Shown one piece after another: positions 34,312 through 42,589 of a stretch of 64,000 bases of DNA. Under the pieces are notes generated by a model. The model was not told where the DNA came from, searched no databases, and worked only from the letters and a program-made list of their open reading frames with translations. The stretch's first letter is position 1. Every line of letters begins with the position of its first letter. Source of the DNA: Bradyrhizobium elkanii WSM2783 (GTDB lineage Bacteria > Pseudomonadota > Alphaproteobacteria > Rhizobiales > Xanthobacteraceae); NCBI RefSeq assembly GCF_000472865.1, contig NZ_AXAP01000017.1, positions 58,318 to 122,317 on the forward strand, in the 5' to 3' direction. Position numbers and translations under genes: made by a program.

Positions 34312-35240
34312 CCACGCGCAAGATCATATCGGAATGGCTACTCGAGCCGGGCACCGGCAAGGCGATCGAATTGTTGAAGGGGCAGATCCTGCGCATCGAG
34401 CAGGTCGAAGGCGGCCAGTGCGCCGACTTCAACTGCTTCAACCTGCATGACTACAAGGAATTCATGCATTGCGGCCGCACCCGCACCGTGCACGGCTTTC
34501 ATCCGACCAAAGGCACCTTCATGTGGTCGGCGCCGCCACGCGAGCGCGCGATGCTCTATATTCTCGAAGATACCTTCGGCCGCAATGACGTGCTGTTCCC
34601 GCGCTGCAGCGCCTATGTCTATGAAGCGGCCTACGGCTTTTCCGTGCACACCAATTGCCACGACATCCAGGCGGAAGCGCAGCGCGAATATGGGCTGACG
34701 CCCGACGACGTGCACGATTCCTTCAACCTGTTCATGTGCACCGGCGTCGATGCCGACGGCCACGCCTACATGACCCGTCAGACCACCAAGCCCGGCGACT
34801 ATGTCGACCTGCTGGCCCTGATGGACGTGCTGGCGGTGCCCAATGTCTGCGGGGCCGACGTGATGAAGACCAGCAACTTTGCGCTGAAGCCGCTGAAGCT
34901 CACGGTGTTCGAGGCGACCGAAGCCGATCTCGCCAGCGTGCCGAAGACGCCCGTGCTCGCGAGCCAGCGAACGCCGAACGATTTCAAGAACCCGATCATC
35001 AAGAGCGACCGCGCCTTGCGGCGGGATCCCGACTACAAGCCGGAGTTTCCGAACACGCCGATCGTGCTCACCGAACTTCCGATCACACTGACCGCGGAGG
35101 AAATCGCGATGTTCAACGCGGTCAAACTCACCGACATCTACGGTGATGACGACGCGGCGGCGTTGCGCGACATCCTGTTCTCCTGGTGGGAAGAGCGCTT
35201 CCTGCAGGCGCATGCCGGGGCGCCGGCGATCGAGGCCTGA
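34308..35240 (+). CDS. Urea carboxylase-associated / DUF1989 family protein (carboxyguanidine deiminase-like)
   Basis: 310 residues. DUF1989 motifs: GKAIELLKGQILRIEQVEGGQCADFNCFN, HGFHPTKGTFMWSAPPRERAML with the GRNDVLFPRCS that follows, and VHDSFNLFMCTGVDADGHAY. Cysteines in FMCTGVD and NVCGADV are candidate zinc or catalytic residues. Family members CgdA and CgdB form a heteromer that deiminates carboxyguanidine in guanidine degradation; others accompany urea carboxylase. Here only one DUF1989 gene is present and no urea carboxylase, so the substrate may differ. It is cotranscribed with a flavin reductase 3 bp downstream and formamidase. Confidence 0.85.
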   Translation: MTTRKIISEWLLEPGTGKAIELLKGQILRIEQVEGGQCADFNCFNLHDYKEFMHCGRTRTVHGFHPTKGTFMWSAPPRERAMLYILEDTFGRNDVLFPRCSAYVYEAAYGFSVHTNCHDIQAEAQREYGLTPDDVHDSFNLFMCTGVDADGHAYMTRQTTKPGDYVDLLALMDVLAVPNVCGADVMKTSNFALKPLKLTVFEATEADLASVPKTPVLASQRTPNDFKNPIIKSDRALRRDPDYKPEFPNTPIVLTELPITLTAEEIAMFNAVKLTDIYGDDDAAALRDILFSWWEERFLQAHAGAPAIEA

Positions 35241-35243
35241 GCG

Positions 35244-35909
35244 ATGGACGCGATCCCGGCTCCGGACGAAGTCACCTTCGACTTCCGCAAGCTATCGGCA
35301 CGCGAGCGCTACAAACTGATGATCGGCACTGTGGTGCCGCGGCCGATCGCGCTGGTGACGACCGTCGATCCAACGGGGCGCATCAATGCCGCGCCGTTCA
35401 GCTTCTTCAACTGTCTTTCCGCGGACCCGCCGATCCTCGCGCTCGGGGTCGAGAATCATCCCGACATGTCGTTCAAGGACACCGCGCTCAACATCCGCCT
35501 GACCGAGGTCTTCACCGTCAACATCGTCTCGCACGCGATTGCGGAAGCGATGCACGTCTGCGCGGTGCCGTTTGCGGCCGGCCGCGACGAACTTGCGGCC
35601 GCCGGCCTGACCGCGATTCCCGGAACCGAAGTAGCCTCGCCCTGGATCAAGGAAGCGCCCGCCGCTTTCGAGTGCCGCCGCCACGTGACGCTGGAACTGG
35701 GGAAATCGCGCCAAATCATTCTCGGCGAAATCGTGTTCGCGCATTATCAGCGCGAGGTAATTGATGCCGAGCGCCTGCGAATCGATCCGGCCAGACTCGA
35801 CGCGATCGCACGTCTTGGCGGCAACACCTGCGCCACCATCCGCGATCGCTTCGAGATGCTGACGCCGACGCTCGACGAATTCGAGGCGATGGCGGCGCCT
35901 GAAAAATAG
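35244..35909 (+). CDS. Flavin reductase-like FMN-binding protein
   Basis: 221 residues. Flavin_Reduct fold: YKLMIGTVVPRPIALVTTVDPTGRINAAPFSFFNCLSADPPILALGVE, then the NIRLTEVFTVNIVSHAIAEAMHVCAVPF and LELGKSRQIILGEIVFAHY segments. This long-chain subgroup (DIM6/NTAB) usually supplies reduced FMN or acts as an FMN oxidoreductase itself. Starts 3 bp after the DUF1989 stop. No flavin monooxygenase is nearby in the operon. Confidence 0.88.
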   Translation: MDAIPAPDEVTFDFRKLSARERYKLMIGTVVPRPIALVTTVDPTGRINAAPFSFFNCLSADPPILALGVENHPDMSFKDTALNIRLTEVFTVNIVSHAIAEAMHVCAVPFAAGRDELAAAGLTAIPGTEVASPWIKEAPAAFECRRHVTLELGKSRQIILGEIVFAHYQREVIDAERLRIDPARLDAIARLGGNTCATIRDRFEMLTPTLDEFEAMAAPEK

Positions 35910-35984
35910 TCTTTCGATGCAAACAGAAATCGGATTTGCTTCGCTTAATCCCAGAAACGACCAGCACTGAACAGGGAGTTCGAT

Positions 35985-36997
35985 ATGAACGGACTTGGCG
36001 GCCTCAATAAATCGCCCAACGGCGTCGTGATCGGGCTTGTTCAACTGCAATTGCCGGTCGTGGCGACCAAAGCCGATCTGGCGAAGCAGACCGAGAAGAT
36101 CGTCTGGATGGTCGGCAAGGCGCGGCGCAATCTGTCCACGATGGACCTCGTCGTGTTTCCGGAATATTCGCTGCACGGCCTGTCGATGGACACCAATCCG
36201 AAATCATGTGCCGGCTCGACGGCCCGGAGGTTGCCGCTTTCAAGCGGGCCTGCATCGACAACAAAATCTGGGGCTGCTTCTCCATCATGGAGTACAATCC
36301 GGACGGCAACCCTTACAATTCAGGCCTGATCATCGACGACCACGGCGATATCAAGCTCTACTATCGCAAATTCCATCCCTGGATTCCGGTCGAGCCGTGG
36401 GAGCCCGGCGACATCGGCATTCCCGTGATCGAGGGACCGAAGGGCGCCAAGATCGCTCTCATCATCTGCCATGACGGCATGTTCCCCGAGATGGCCCGCG
36501 AATGCGCCTACAAAGGCGCGGAGATCATGATCCGCACCGCCGGCTACACCGCCCCGATCCGCGAGAGCTGGCGTTTTACAAATCAGGCCAACGCCTTCCA
36601 GAATCTGATGGTGACGGCCAATGTCTGCATGTGCGGCTCCGATGGCTCGTTCGATTCCATGGGCGAAGGCATGATCGTCAATTTTGACGGCACCATCATC
36701 GCCCACGGCACCACCGGCCGCGCGGACGAGATCATCACCGCCGAGGTGCGCCCTGACCTGGTACGCGAGGCGCGGATCAACTGGGGCGTCGAGAACAACA
36801 TCTATCAGCTCTGGCATCGCGGCTATGTCGCGGTGAAGGGCGGCGCGATGGATTGTCCCTACACCTTCATGCAGGACATGGTCGCAGGTAACTTCCGCCT
36901 GCCGTGGGAAGACCAGGTGAAGATCACCGACGGCACCTCCTGCGGCTTCCCAGCGCCGACGCGGATGTTCGGCAAGACCGCGAAAGCGGCGGAGTGA
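35985..36997 (+). pseudogene. amiF: Formamidase (nitrilase superfamily) with a single-base frameshift
   Basis: Two abutting frames together give a full formamidase of 337 residues. Frame one (from 35985) encodes MNGLGGLNKSPNGVVIGLVQ through FPEYSLHGLSMDTNP (catalytic E60); frame two carries MCRLDGPEVAAFKRACIDNK, YYRKFHPWIPVEPWEPGD (Lys) and IALIICHDGMFPEMAREC (Cys, 33 residues after the Lys as in AmiF), to the end. The break is at about 36200: AATCCGAAATC lacks one G relative to the expected AATCCGGAAATC. Both halves are otherwise uninterrupted and well conserved, so this is a very recent mutation or a sequencing error. AmiF converts formamide to formate and ammonia. Last gene of the RHH-DUF1989 operon, 75 bp after the flavin reductase. 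Confidence 0.9.
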
Positions 36998-37134
36998 CTC
37001 CCTCGCCCCGCTCTTGCGGAGAGAGGGTTGGGGTGAGGGGCTCCCTCCGCGTATTCGACTGCCGATGAATGCGCGGAGACTCCCCTCACCCGGCGCTTCG
37101 CGCCGACCTCTCCCCGCAAGAGCGGGGCGAGGTG
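36998..37134. repeat. Dispersed palindromic repeat (CTCTCCCGCTTGCGGGAGA type), copy 2
   Basis: TCGCCCCGCTCTTGCGGAGAG near 37002 pairs with CTCTCCCCGCAAGAGCGGGG near 37109, with the inner CCGGCGCTTCGCGCCG hairpin near 37090. Same layout as 14949-15084. It fills the gap between two convergent genes. Confidence 0.75.
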
Positions 37135-37136
37135 AC

Positions 37137-38405
37137 TCAAGGACCAAGCCGAAAATTCTCGATCAGCCGCAACAGCACCCGCGCGCCGGCGTCAGCATCG
37201 GCAAGCTCGACATGTTCGTCCGGATGATGGCTGATGCCGCCGCGGCAGCGGACGAAGAGCATCGCGACATCGGCGACATCGATCATCGCCATGCCGTCAT
37301 GCCCCGCCCCGCTCGGCAACTCGAACACGGCATATCCCTCGCCGGCGACCGCCTCCGCCACCTGCGCTTTCAGCCAAGGCGCGCAGGGCACGGTACGGTT
37401 CTCGTGGGTGACATCGAGCTGCAGCGCGAGTCCGCGGCGTTTCGCGATGGCCTCGATTTGACGAACGATATCGGCGACCGCGCGTTTGCGATGCATGTCG
37501 GTGGGGGCGCGGATATCGATCGTGAAGGAGACCTTTCCCGGGATCACGTTGGTGGCCCCCGGCAACGCATCGATATAGCCGACGGTGCCGACGAGGCCGC
37601 CATCATCGGTCCTGCAGAATTGCTCGATCGTCGTGATGCATTCGGCGGCGCCCGCCAGCGCATCGCGCCGGAGCGCCATTGGCACCGTACCGGCATGGCC
37701 GGCCATGCCCGTGATCTTTGCCGCAAGCCGCGTCGCGCCGGCGATCGCGGTCACCACGCCGACCGGCAGCCCCTTCTCCTCCAGCACCGGCCCCTGCTCA
37801 ATATGCAGTTCGACATAGCCGAGCAGTTCGCGGCGGGCGCGCGCGGCGGCGCCGATGTGATCGGGGTCGAGCCCGAACGCGACCATCGCCTCGCGCATGG
37901 AAATGCCGGCCTGGTCGCGCGCGTTCAGTACGCTTTCGTCGAAGGTGCCGGCGACCGCGCGGCTGCCGAGCAGCGTCGAGGCGAAGCGGACGCCTTCCTC
38001 GTCGGCAAAGCCAGTCACCTCGATCGCGAACGGCAATCGGCGGCCGCGCCGGTTCAGGTCGGCGACACAGGAGATCGCGGTGATCAGGCCGAGCGGCCCG
38101 TCCCATTTACCGGCATCGCGCACCGTGTCGTAATGCGAGCCGAGCATCAGGCACGGCAGGCCGGGCGTTGCGGCCTCGTAGCGGCCGCAGACATTGCCGA
38201 TCGCGTCGAGATGCGCGCTCATCCCGGCCTCACGCATCCAGGACAAAAGGAGATCGGCCGCCTTGCGGTGCTGGGGCGTCAGATAGATGCGCGCCAGATG
38301 CGAAGGCGCTTCCGATATCGCCGCAAGCTGGTCGATGCGGGCAACGATCTCCTCGCCAAGCAAGGTTGGTCTGGTCCCGGCTCCCGCCGCGTCTGTCTTG
38401 CTCAT
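37137..38405 (-). CDS. M20-family Zn-dependent ureido-amidohydrolase (allantoate amidohydrolase / N-carbamoyl-amino-acid hydrolase)
   Basis: 422 residues. All hallmarks of the AllC/HyuC/beta-ureidopropionase group are present: LMLGSHYDTVRDAGKWDGPLG, TGFADEEGVRFASTLLGSRA, LGYVELHIEQGPVLEEKGL, GHAGTVPMALRRDA, SGAGHDGMAM and FVRCRGGISHHPDEHV. These give metal ligands His and Asp in the first motif, Glu in DEEG, and His in IEQG-adjacent and SHHPDE segments. In a locus with uricase, PuuE and UraDH, allantoate is the most likely substrate, giving ureidoglycine plus ammonia and CO2; carbamoyl-beta-alanine is the main alternative. Convergent with formamidase and divergent from the BMP transporter operon. 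Confidence 0.85.
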   Translation of the reverse strand: MSKTDAAGAGTRPTLLGEEIVARIDQLAAISEAPSHLARIYLTPQHRKAADLLLSWMREAGMSAHLDAIGNVCGRYEAATPGLPCLMLGSHYDTVRDAGKWDGPLGLITAISCVADLNRRGRRLPFAIEVTGFADEEGVRFASTLLGSRAVAGTFDESVLNARDQAGISMREAMVAFGLDPDHIGAAARARRELLGYVELHIEQGPVLEEKGLPVGVVTAIAGATRLAAKITGMAGHAGTVPMALRRDALAGAAECITTIEQFCRTDDGGLVGTVGYIDALPGATNVIPGKVSFTIDIRAPTDMHRKRAVADIVRQIEAIAKRRGLALQLDVTHENRTVPCAPWLKAQVAEAVAGEGYAVFELPSGAGHDGMAMIDVADVAMLFVRCRGGISHHPDEHVELADADAGARVLLRLIENFRLGP

Positions 38406-38512
38406 GCTTTTCCAGTGAAAGGCCGCTTCGATCCCCGCGTCGTCGGGATCGATACAAGTTCAATGCCAGCGCCTTGGCGCATGTTCAACGCCCCAAATGG
38501 TGCTCACCGGCC

Positions 38513-38522
38513 TTGCATACAA
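38513..38522. promoter_or_regulatory. Candidate GntR/FCD operator TTGCATACAA
   Basis: One mismatch from the TTGTATACAA core. In the divergent region between the M20 hydrolase and BMP transporter genes. Confidence 0.45.
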
Positions 38523-38560
38523 TTATCTGGCAACGCTCAATAATTAGGCTGACGCACCGT

Positions 38561-38577
38561 CGCTCAAAGTTTGAGCG
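38561..38577. promoter_or_regulatory. Perfect palindrome CGCTCAAAGTTTGAGCG
   Basis: 8-bp arms around one base. It lies 68-84 bp upstream of the sigma-54 -24 element, where an enhancer-binding protein would bind. Near-identical core at 34025. Confidence 0.5.
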
Positions 38578-38644
38578 GAATATGGCATCGAATAATACCA
38601 AAGTTATTTCAATAGATTGGTAGTTTATGCCCGCCAGATAGGCT

Positions 38645-38661
38645 CTGGCACGAAGCTTGCG
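38645..38661 (+). promoter_or_regulatory. Sigma-54 (-24/-12) promoter of the BMP transporter operon
   Basis: CTGGCACGAAGCTTGCG: TGGCACG, four bases, TTGC, matching the RpoN consensus except the last base. Predicted start about 60 bp before the ATG at 38736. Confidence 0.8.
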
Positions 38662-38735
38662 ACATCCCGTCTGAGCTCCGCCGTTGGCGCGGACGCGAAA
38701 CGACCGGCGGCCGGACCGCCCCAGGGGAGCAGGCA

Positions 38736-39845
38736 ATGGATTTCAGCAGGATTTCACGACGACATTTATTGCAAGGCGGCGCCGCGCTGGCGCTGGGCGG
38801 CACGATCGGTGCCCGCGCGGCGCACGCGGCCGAGACCACCATCGGTTTCATCTATGTCGGGTCGCGCGACGACTACGGCTACAACCAGGCGCACGCGCAG
38901 GGCGCGGCGGCGCTCAAGAAACTGCCCGGCATCAAGGTGGTCGAGGAAGAGAAGGTGCCCGAGACCGATGCGGTCGAGAAGACCATGGAGTCCATGATCA
39001 ATCTCGACGGCTCCACGCTGCTGTTCCCGACCTCGTTCGGATATTTCAATCCGCACATGATCAAGATAGCGAACAAATATCCGAAGATCCGCTTCGAGCA
39101 TTGCGGCGGCTTGTGGACCGAGAAGGACCCGAAGAACGCCGGCAGCTATTTCGGCTATATCGACGAGGCGCAGTTCATTTCCGGCATCGTCGCGGGCTAT
39201 TCGACCAAGAGCGGCAAGCTCGGCTTCGTCGCGGCCAAGCCGATCCCCCAGGTGCTGCGCAACATCAACGCGTTCACGCTCGGCGCCAAGCTCGCCAATC
39301 CGAAGGCAACGACGCAGGTGATCTTCACCGGCGACTGGTCGATGCCGGTCAAGGAAGCCGAAGCCACCAACAGCCTGATCGACCAGGGCGTCGACGTGCT
39401 GACCTGCCACGTCGACGGTCCCAAGACCATGGTCGAGAACGCCGCGCGCCGCGGCGCATTCGTCTGCGGCTACCACGTCAACCAGTCCCCGCTCGCGCCA
39501 AAGGCCTATCTCACCGGCGCCGAATGGAACTGGGAAGCGCTCTATCCGAAATTCCTGAAGATGATCACGTCGGGCGAATCGATCCCGAACTTCTATCGCG
39601 GCGGCCTGAAGGAAGAGATCGTCAAATGCTCGCCCTATGGCGAAGCCGTCTCGGCCGAAGCGCGCAAGCATGCCGACGAGATGAAGGCAAAGCTCATCGC
39701 CGGCGAATACACCATCTTCAAGGGACCGATCCTCGACAACAAAGGCAAGACGGTGATCGCATCCGGCGTCGACCGCGGCCAGAAGGATCCCGAGCTCGAG
39801 AAGATGGATTATCTGATCGAAGGCGTGATCGGAGCGACTTCGTGA
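38736..39845 (+). CDS. BMP-family (PnrA/Med-like) ABC transporter substrate-binding protein
   Basis: 369 residues with a Tat-like signal (SRRHLLQGGAALALGGTIGA ... AHAAE) and GGGGAGCAGGCA before the ATG. BMP motifs parallel the 31983-33083 paralogue: TIGFIYVGSRDDYGYNQAHAQG, TLLFPTSFGYFNPHMIKIANKYP, GFVAAKPIPQVLRNINAFTLGA, VDVLTCHVDGPKTMVENAARRGA. First gene of a six-gene operon: two permeases, a cysteine hydrolase, the ATPase and a deaminase follow, mostly with overlapping starts. Probable receptor for a purine base, nucleoside or ureide. Confidence 0.93.
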   Translation: MDFSRISRRHLLQGGAALALGGTIGARAAHAAETTIGFIYVGSRDDYGYNQAHAQGAAALKKLPGIKVVEEEKVPETDAVEKTMESMINLDGSTLLFPTSFGYFNPHMIKIANKYPKIRFEHCGGLWTEKDPKNAGSYFGYIDEAQFISGIVAGYSTKSGKLGFVAAKPIPQVLRNINAFTLGAKLANPKATTQVIFTGDWSMPVKEAEATNSLIDQGVDVLTCHVDGPKTMVENAARRGAFVCGYHVNQSPLAPKAYLTGAEWNWEALYPKFLKMITSGESIPNFYRGGLKEEIVKCSPYGEAVSAEARKHADEMKAKLIAGEYTIFKGPILDNKGKTVIASGVDRGQKDPELEKMDYLIEGVIGATS

Positions 39846-40960
39846 CGACAGACACGGCTGACTCGGCCGAGGCAGTCGAGGCGGTCGGGGTCGCCCCGGC
39901 CGCCGATCCCGGTTTCCTGCAGCGCTACGGCGCCGCCATCGAGTACATCCTGATCCCGGGCGCCGCCCTGATCGGCGCGCTCGCGACCTTCGGCGCGTTC
40001 GTCGCGCTCTACGGCAAAAACCCGCTCGATCTCTATTTCTACATGTACCAGGGCGCGTTCGGCACCTGGTTTTCCTGGCAGAATACGCTGACCCGCGCCG
40101 CGCCGTTGATCCTCACCGCACTCTGCACGGCGCTGCCCGCGCAGCTCGGCATGGTGATCATTGGCGGCGAAGGCGCGCTGCTGATCGGCGCACTCACGGC
40201 GACCAGCACCGCGCTCGCGATGCAATGGGCGCCGCCGCTGGTGGTGCAGATCGCGATGGTCGTTGCCGGCGTGATCGGCGGCGGATTGTGGATCACGCTG
40301 TCAGGCGCGCTCCGGCAATATCGCGGCGTGAACGAGACGATCTCGAGCCTCTTGCTGGTTTATATCGCGCTCGCGATCCTCAACCATCTCGTCGAAGGCG
40401 TGATGCGCGATCCCGCCAGTCTCAACAAGCCGTCGACGCGCGAGATCGGCGCCACCAACATGATCGGTACCATCCCCGGCACCGACGTGCATTGGGGCCT
40501 GGTGTTCGGCCTGGTCTGCGCGATCGCTGCCTACATCCTGATCTATCACACCACCTTCGGCTTCGCCGCCCGCGTCGCCGGCGGCAATATCCGCGCGGCG
40601 AAGATCGTCGGACTCGGCGTCGGCAAATTGATCATGACGATCTGCTTTCTCGCCGGCGCCTGCGCGGGCCTTGCCGGCATGATCGAGGTCGCGGCCGTCC
40701 AGGGCCGCACCAACGCCAATCTCGCCGCGGGTTACGGCTTCACCGGGATCCTGGTCGCCTTCCTCGCGCGGCAGAATCCGCTCGCAGTCATTCCGGTCGC
40801 GATCCTGCTCGGCGGCATCAGCGCCAGTGGCGGTCTGTTGCAGCGGCGGCTCGGATTGCCCGACGCGTCCGTGCTGGTGCTGCAGGGCATCATCTTCGTG
40901 TTCGTGCTGGCGAGCGACGCGCTGTACGGACGCATCGGCTTCCTGAAAGGAAAGTCCTGA
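39842..40960 (+). CDS. BMP-type ABC transporter permease (nucleoside/simple-sugar class), subunit 1
   Basis: 372 residues from a GTG at 39842, overlapping the binding-protein stop by 4 bp. BPD_transp_2 domain: TALCTALPAQLGMVIIGGEGALLIGAL, LRQYRGVNETISSLLLVYIALAILNHLVEG, FAARVAGGNIRAAKIVGLGVGKL and GYGFTGILVAFLARQNPLAVIPVAIL. The motif GVNETISSLLLNYIA is typical of nucleoside-class YufP/NupB-like permeases. Works with 40962-41888. Confidence 0.92.
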   Translation: MTTDTADSAEAVEAVGVAPAADPGFLQRYGAAIEYILIPGAALIGALATFGAFVALYGKNPLDLYFYMYQGAFGTWFSWQNTLTRAAPLILTALCTALPAQLGMVIIGGEGALLIGALTATSTALAMQWAPPLVVQIAMVVAGVIGGGLWITLSGALRQYRGVNETISSLLLVYIALAILNHLVEGVMRDPASLNKPSTREIGATNMIGTIPGTDVHWGLVFGLVCAIAAYILIYHTTFGFAARVAGGNIRAAKIVGLGVGKLIMTICFLAGACAGLAGMIEVAAVQGRTNANLAAGYGFTGILVAFLARQNPLAVIPVAILLGGISASGGLLQRRLGLPDASVLVLQGIIFVFVLASDALYGRIGFLKGKS

Positions 40961-40961
40961 C

Positions 40962-41888
40962 ATGGCTGACAGTTCGATCGGACTGTGGACCGTCCCGCTC
41001 GCCGTGCTCGGCGGCGCCATCCGCGTCTCGACGCCGTTCCTGTTCGTCAGCCTAGGGGAATGCATCACCGAACGCAGCGGCCGCATCAATCTCGGGCTCG
41101 AGGGCACACTGGTGATGGGCGCGATGAGCGCCTATGGCATCTCCTATCTCACCGGCTCGCCCTGGCTGGGCGTGCTCGCCGCCGGCATCACCGGCGCGCT
41201 GCTCGGCGCACTGCATGCCGGCATCTGCTCATTGCCGCGCGTGAACGACGTCGCGGTCGGCATCGCGCTGATGCTGTTCGGCATCGGCCTCGCCTTCTTC
41301 CTCGGCAAGCCATTGATCGAGCCGACCGCGCCGCGGCTGCCCGCGATCGATTTCGGCTGGTGGAGCGACATTCCGCAGGTTCGCGCCGCGCTGCGCATCA
41401 ACGTGCTGTTCCTGATCGGGGTTGCGATCGCCCCCATCCTCTATTGGGCGTTCAAGACCACGCGCTGGGGGCTTCTGATCCGTACCGCTGGCGAAAGCTC
41501 GGATGCGGCGCGGGCGATGGGCCATTCGGTGCTGCTGATCCGGCTGCGCGCCACCATGGTCGGCGGCTTCCTTGCCGGGATCGGCGGATCGTTCCTGTCG
41601 CTGTTCTATCCCGGAAGCTGGAACGAAGGCCTTTCCTCAGGCCAGGGCATCACCGCGGTCGCGCTCGTGATCTTCGCGCGCTGGGATCCCCTGCTCTGCC
41701 TGTGGGCCTCGCTTGCCTTCGGCGGCGCCGCGGCGCTGGGGCCGGCGCTGCAATCGGTCGGCGTCACCTCGGGCTATCACCTGTTCAATGCCGCGCCGTA
41801 CATCCTGACGCTCGCGATCATGATCATCACCTGCTCGCCGAAGCGCACGCTGACCGGTGCGCCGGCCGAGCTTTCCATCACCCGATAA
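40962..41888 (+). CDS. BMP-type ABC transporter permease, subunit 2
   Basis: 308 residues, starting right after the first permease stop (TGACATGG). BPD_transp_2 pattern: AIRVSTPFLFVSLGECITERSGRINLGLEGTLVMGAM, GVLAAGITGALLGALHAGI, and VNDVAVGIALMLFGIGLAFF. The YufQ/NupC-type ITERSGRINLGLEG motif is intact. Forms the heterodimeric channel with the preceding subunit. Confidence 0.92.
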   Translation: MADSSIGLWTVPLAVLGGAIRVSTPFLFVSLGECITERSGRINLGLEGTLVMGAMSAYGISYLTGSPWLGVLAAGITGALLGALHAGICSLPRVNDVAVGIALMLFGIGLAFFLGKPLIEPTAPRLPAIDFGWWSDIPQVRAALRINVLFLIGVAIAPILYWAFKTTRWGLLIRTAGESSDAARAMGHSVLLIRLRATMVGGFLAGIGGSFLSLFYPGSWNEGLSSGQGITAVALVIFARWDPLLCLWASLAFGGAAALGPALQSVGVTSGYHLFNAAPYILTLAIMIITCSPKRTLTGAPAELSITR

Positions 41889-41905
41889 CACGCACGAGGT
41901 CGCGA

Positions 41906-42589
41906 ATGCCCGAGCGCTATATTAAGTCCGAGCCCTATGCCTGGCCTTACAATGGCGATCTGCGCCCGGAAAACACCGCGCTCATCATCATCGACATGCA
42001 GACCGACTTCTGCGGCGTCGGCGGCTATGTCGACAAGATGGGCTACGACCTGTCGCTGACGCGGGCGCCGATCGAACCGATCAAGCGCCTGCTCGCGGTG
42101 ATGCGGAGCCAGGGCTATCACATCATCCACACCCGCGAGGGCCACCGCCCCGATCTCGCCGACCTTCCCGCCAACAAGCGCTGGCGCTCGCGCCAGATCG
42201 GCGCCGGCATCGGCGATCCCGGTCCCTGCGGCCGCATCCTGGTGCGCGGCGAGCCCGGCTGGGAGATCATCCCCGATCTCAGCCCCCTGCCCAGTGAGCC
42301 GATCATCGACAAGCCCGGCAAGGGCTCGTTCTGCGCGACCGACCTGGAGCTGATGCTGCGCCTGCGCGGCATCGAGAACATCGTGCTGACCGGCATCACC
42401 ACCGACGTGTGCGTCCACACCACGATGCGCGAGGCCAACGACCGCGGCTTCGAATGCGTGCTGATCGAGGATTGCTGCGGCGCGACCGACAAGGGCAATC
42501 ACGACCATGCACTGAAGATGATCAAGATGCAGGGCGGCGTGTTTGGCGCGGTGGCGAAATCCGCCGACCTGATCGGAGCGATCTCGTGA
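41906..42589 (+). CDS. Isochorismatase-fold cysteine hydrolase, biuret hydrolase-like
   Basis: 227 residues. Triad D30 (LIIIDMQTDFCGVGGYVDKMG), K136 (IDKPGKGSFCATDLE), C169 (TGITTDVCVHTTMREANDRG). The Asp-Lys and Lys-Cys spacings (106 and 33) match, as I recall it, the rhizobial biuret hydrolase BiuH, as does the YVDKMGYDLSLTRAPI segment after the first motif. Biuret is hydrolysed to allophanate and ammonia; ureidoacrylate or another carbamoyl compound is possible. It is embedded inside an ABC operon between the permease and ATPase genes (GTGA overlap with the latter), implying that the imported compound or its breakdown product is its substrate. Confidence 0.87.
   Translation: MPERYIKSEPYAWPYNGDLRPENTALIIIDMQTDFCGVGGYVDKMGYDLSLTRAPIEPIKRLLAVMRSQGYHIIHTREGHRPDLADLPANKRWRSRQIGAGIGDPGPCGRILVRGEPGWEIIPDLSPLPSEPIIDKPGKGSFCATDLELMLRLRGIENIVLTGITTDVCVHTTMREANDRGFECVLIEDCCGATDKGNHDHALKMIKMQGGVFGAVAKSADLIGAIS

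Noticed and set aside
38684..39841. Plus-strand frame in front of the BMP permease suggesting a 758-residue fusion
   Set aside because: It is the out-of-frame shadow of the binding-protein gene; the permease starts at the coupled GTG at 39842.
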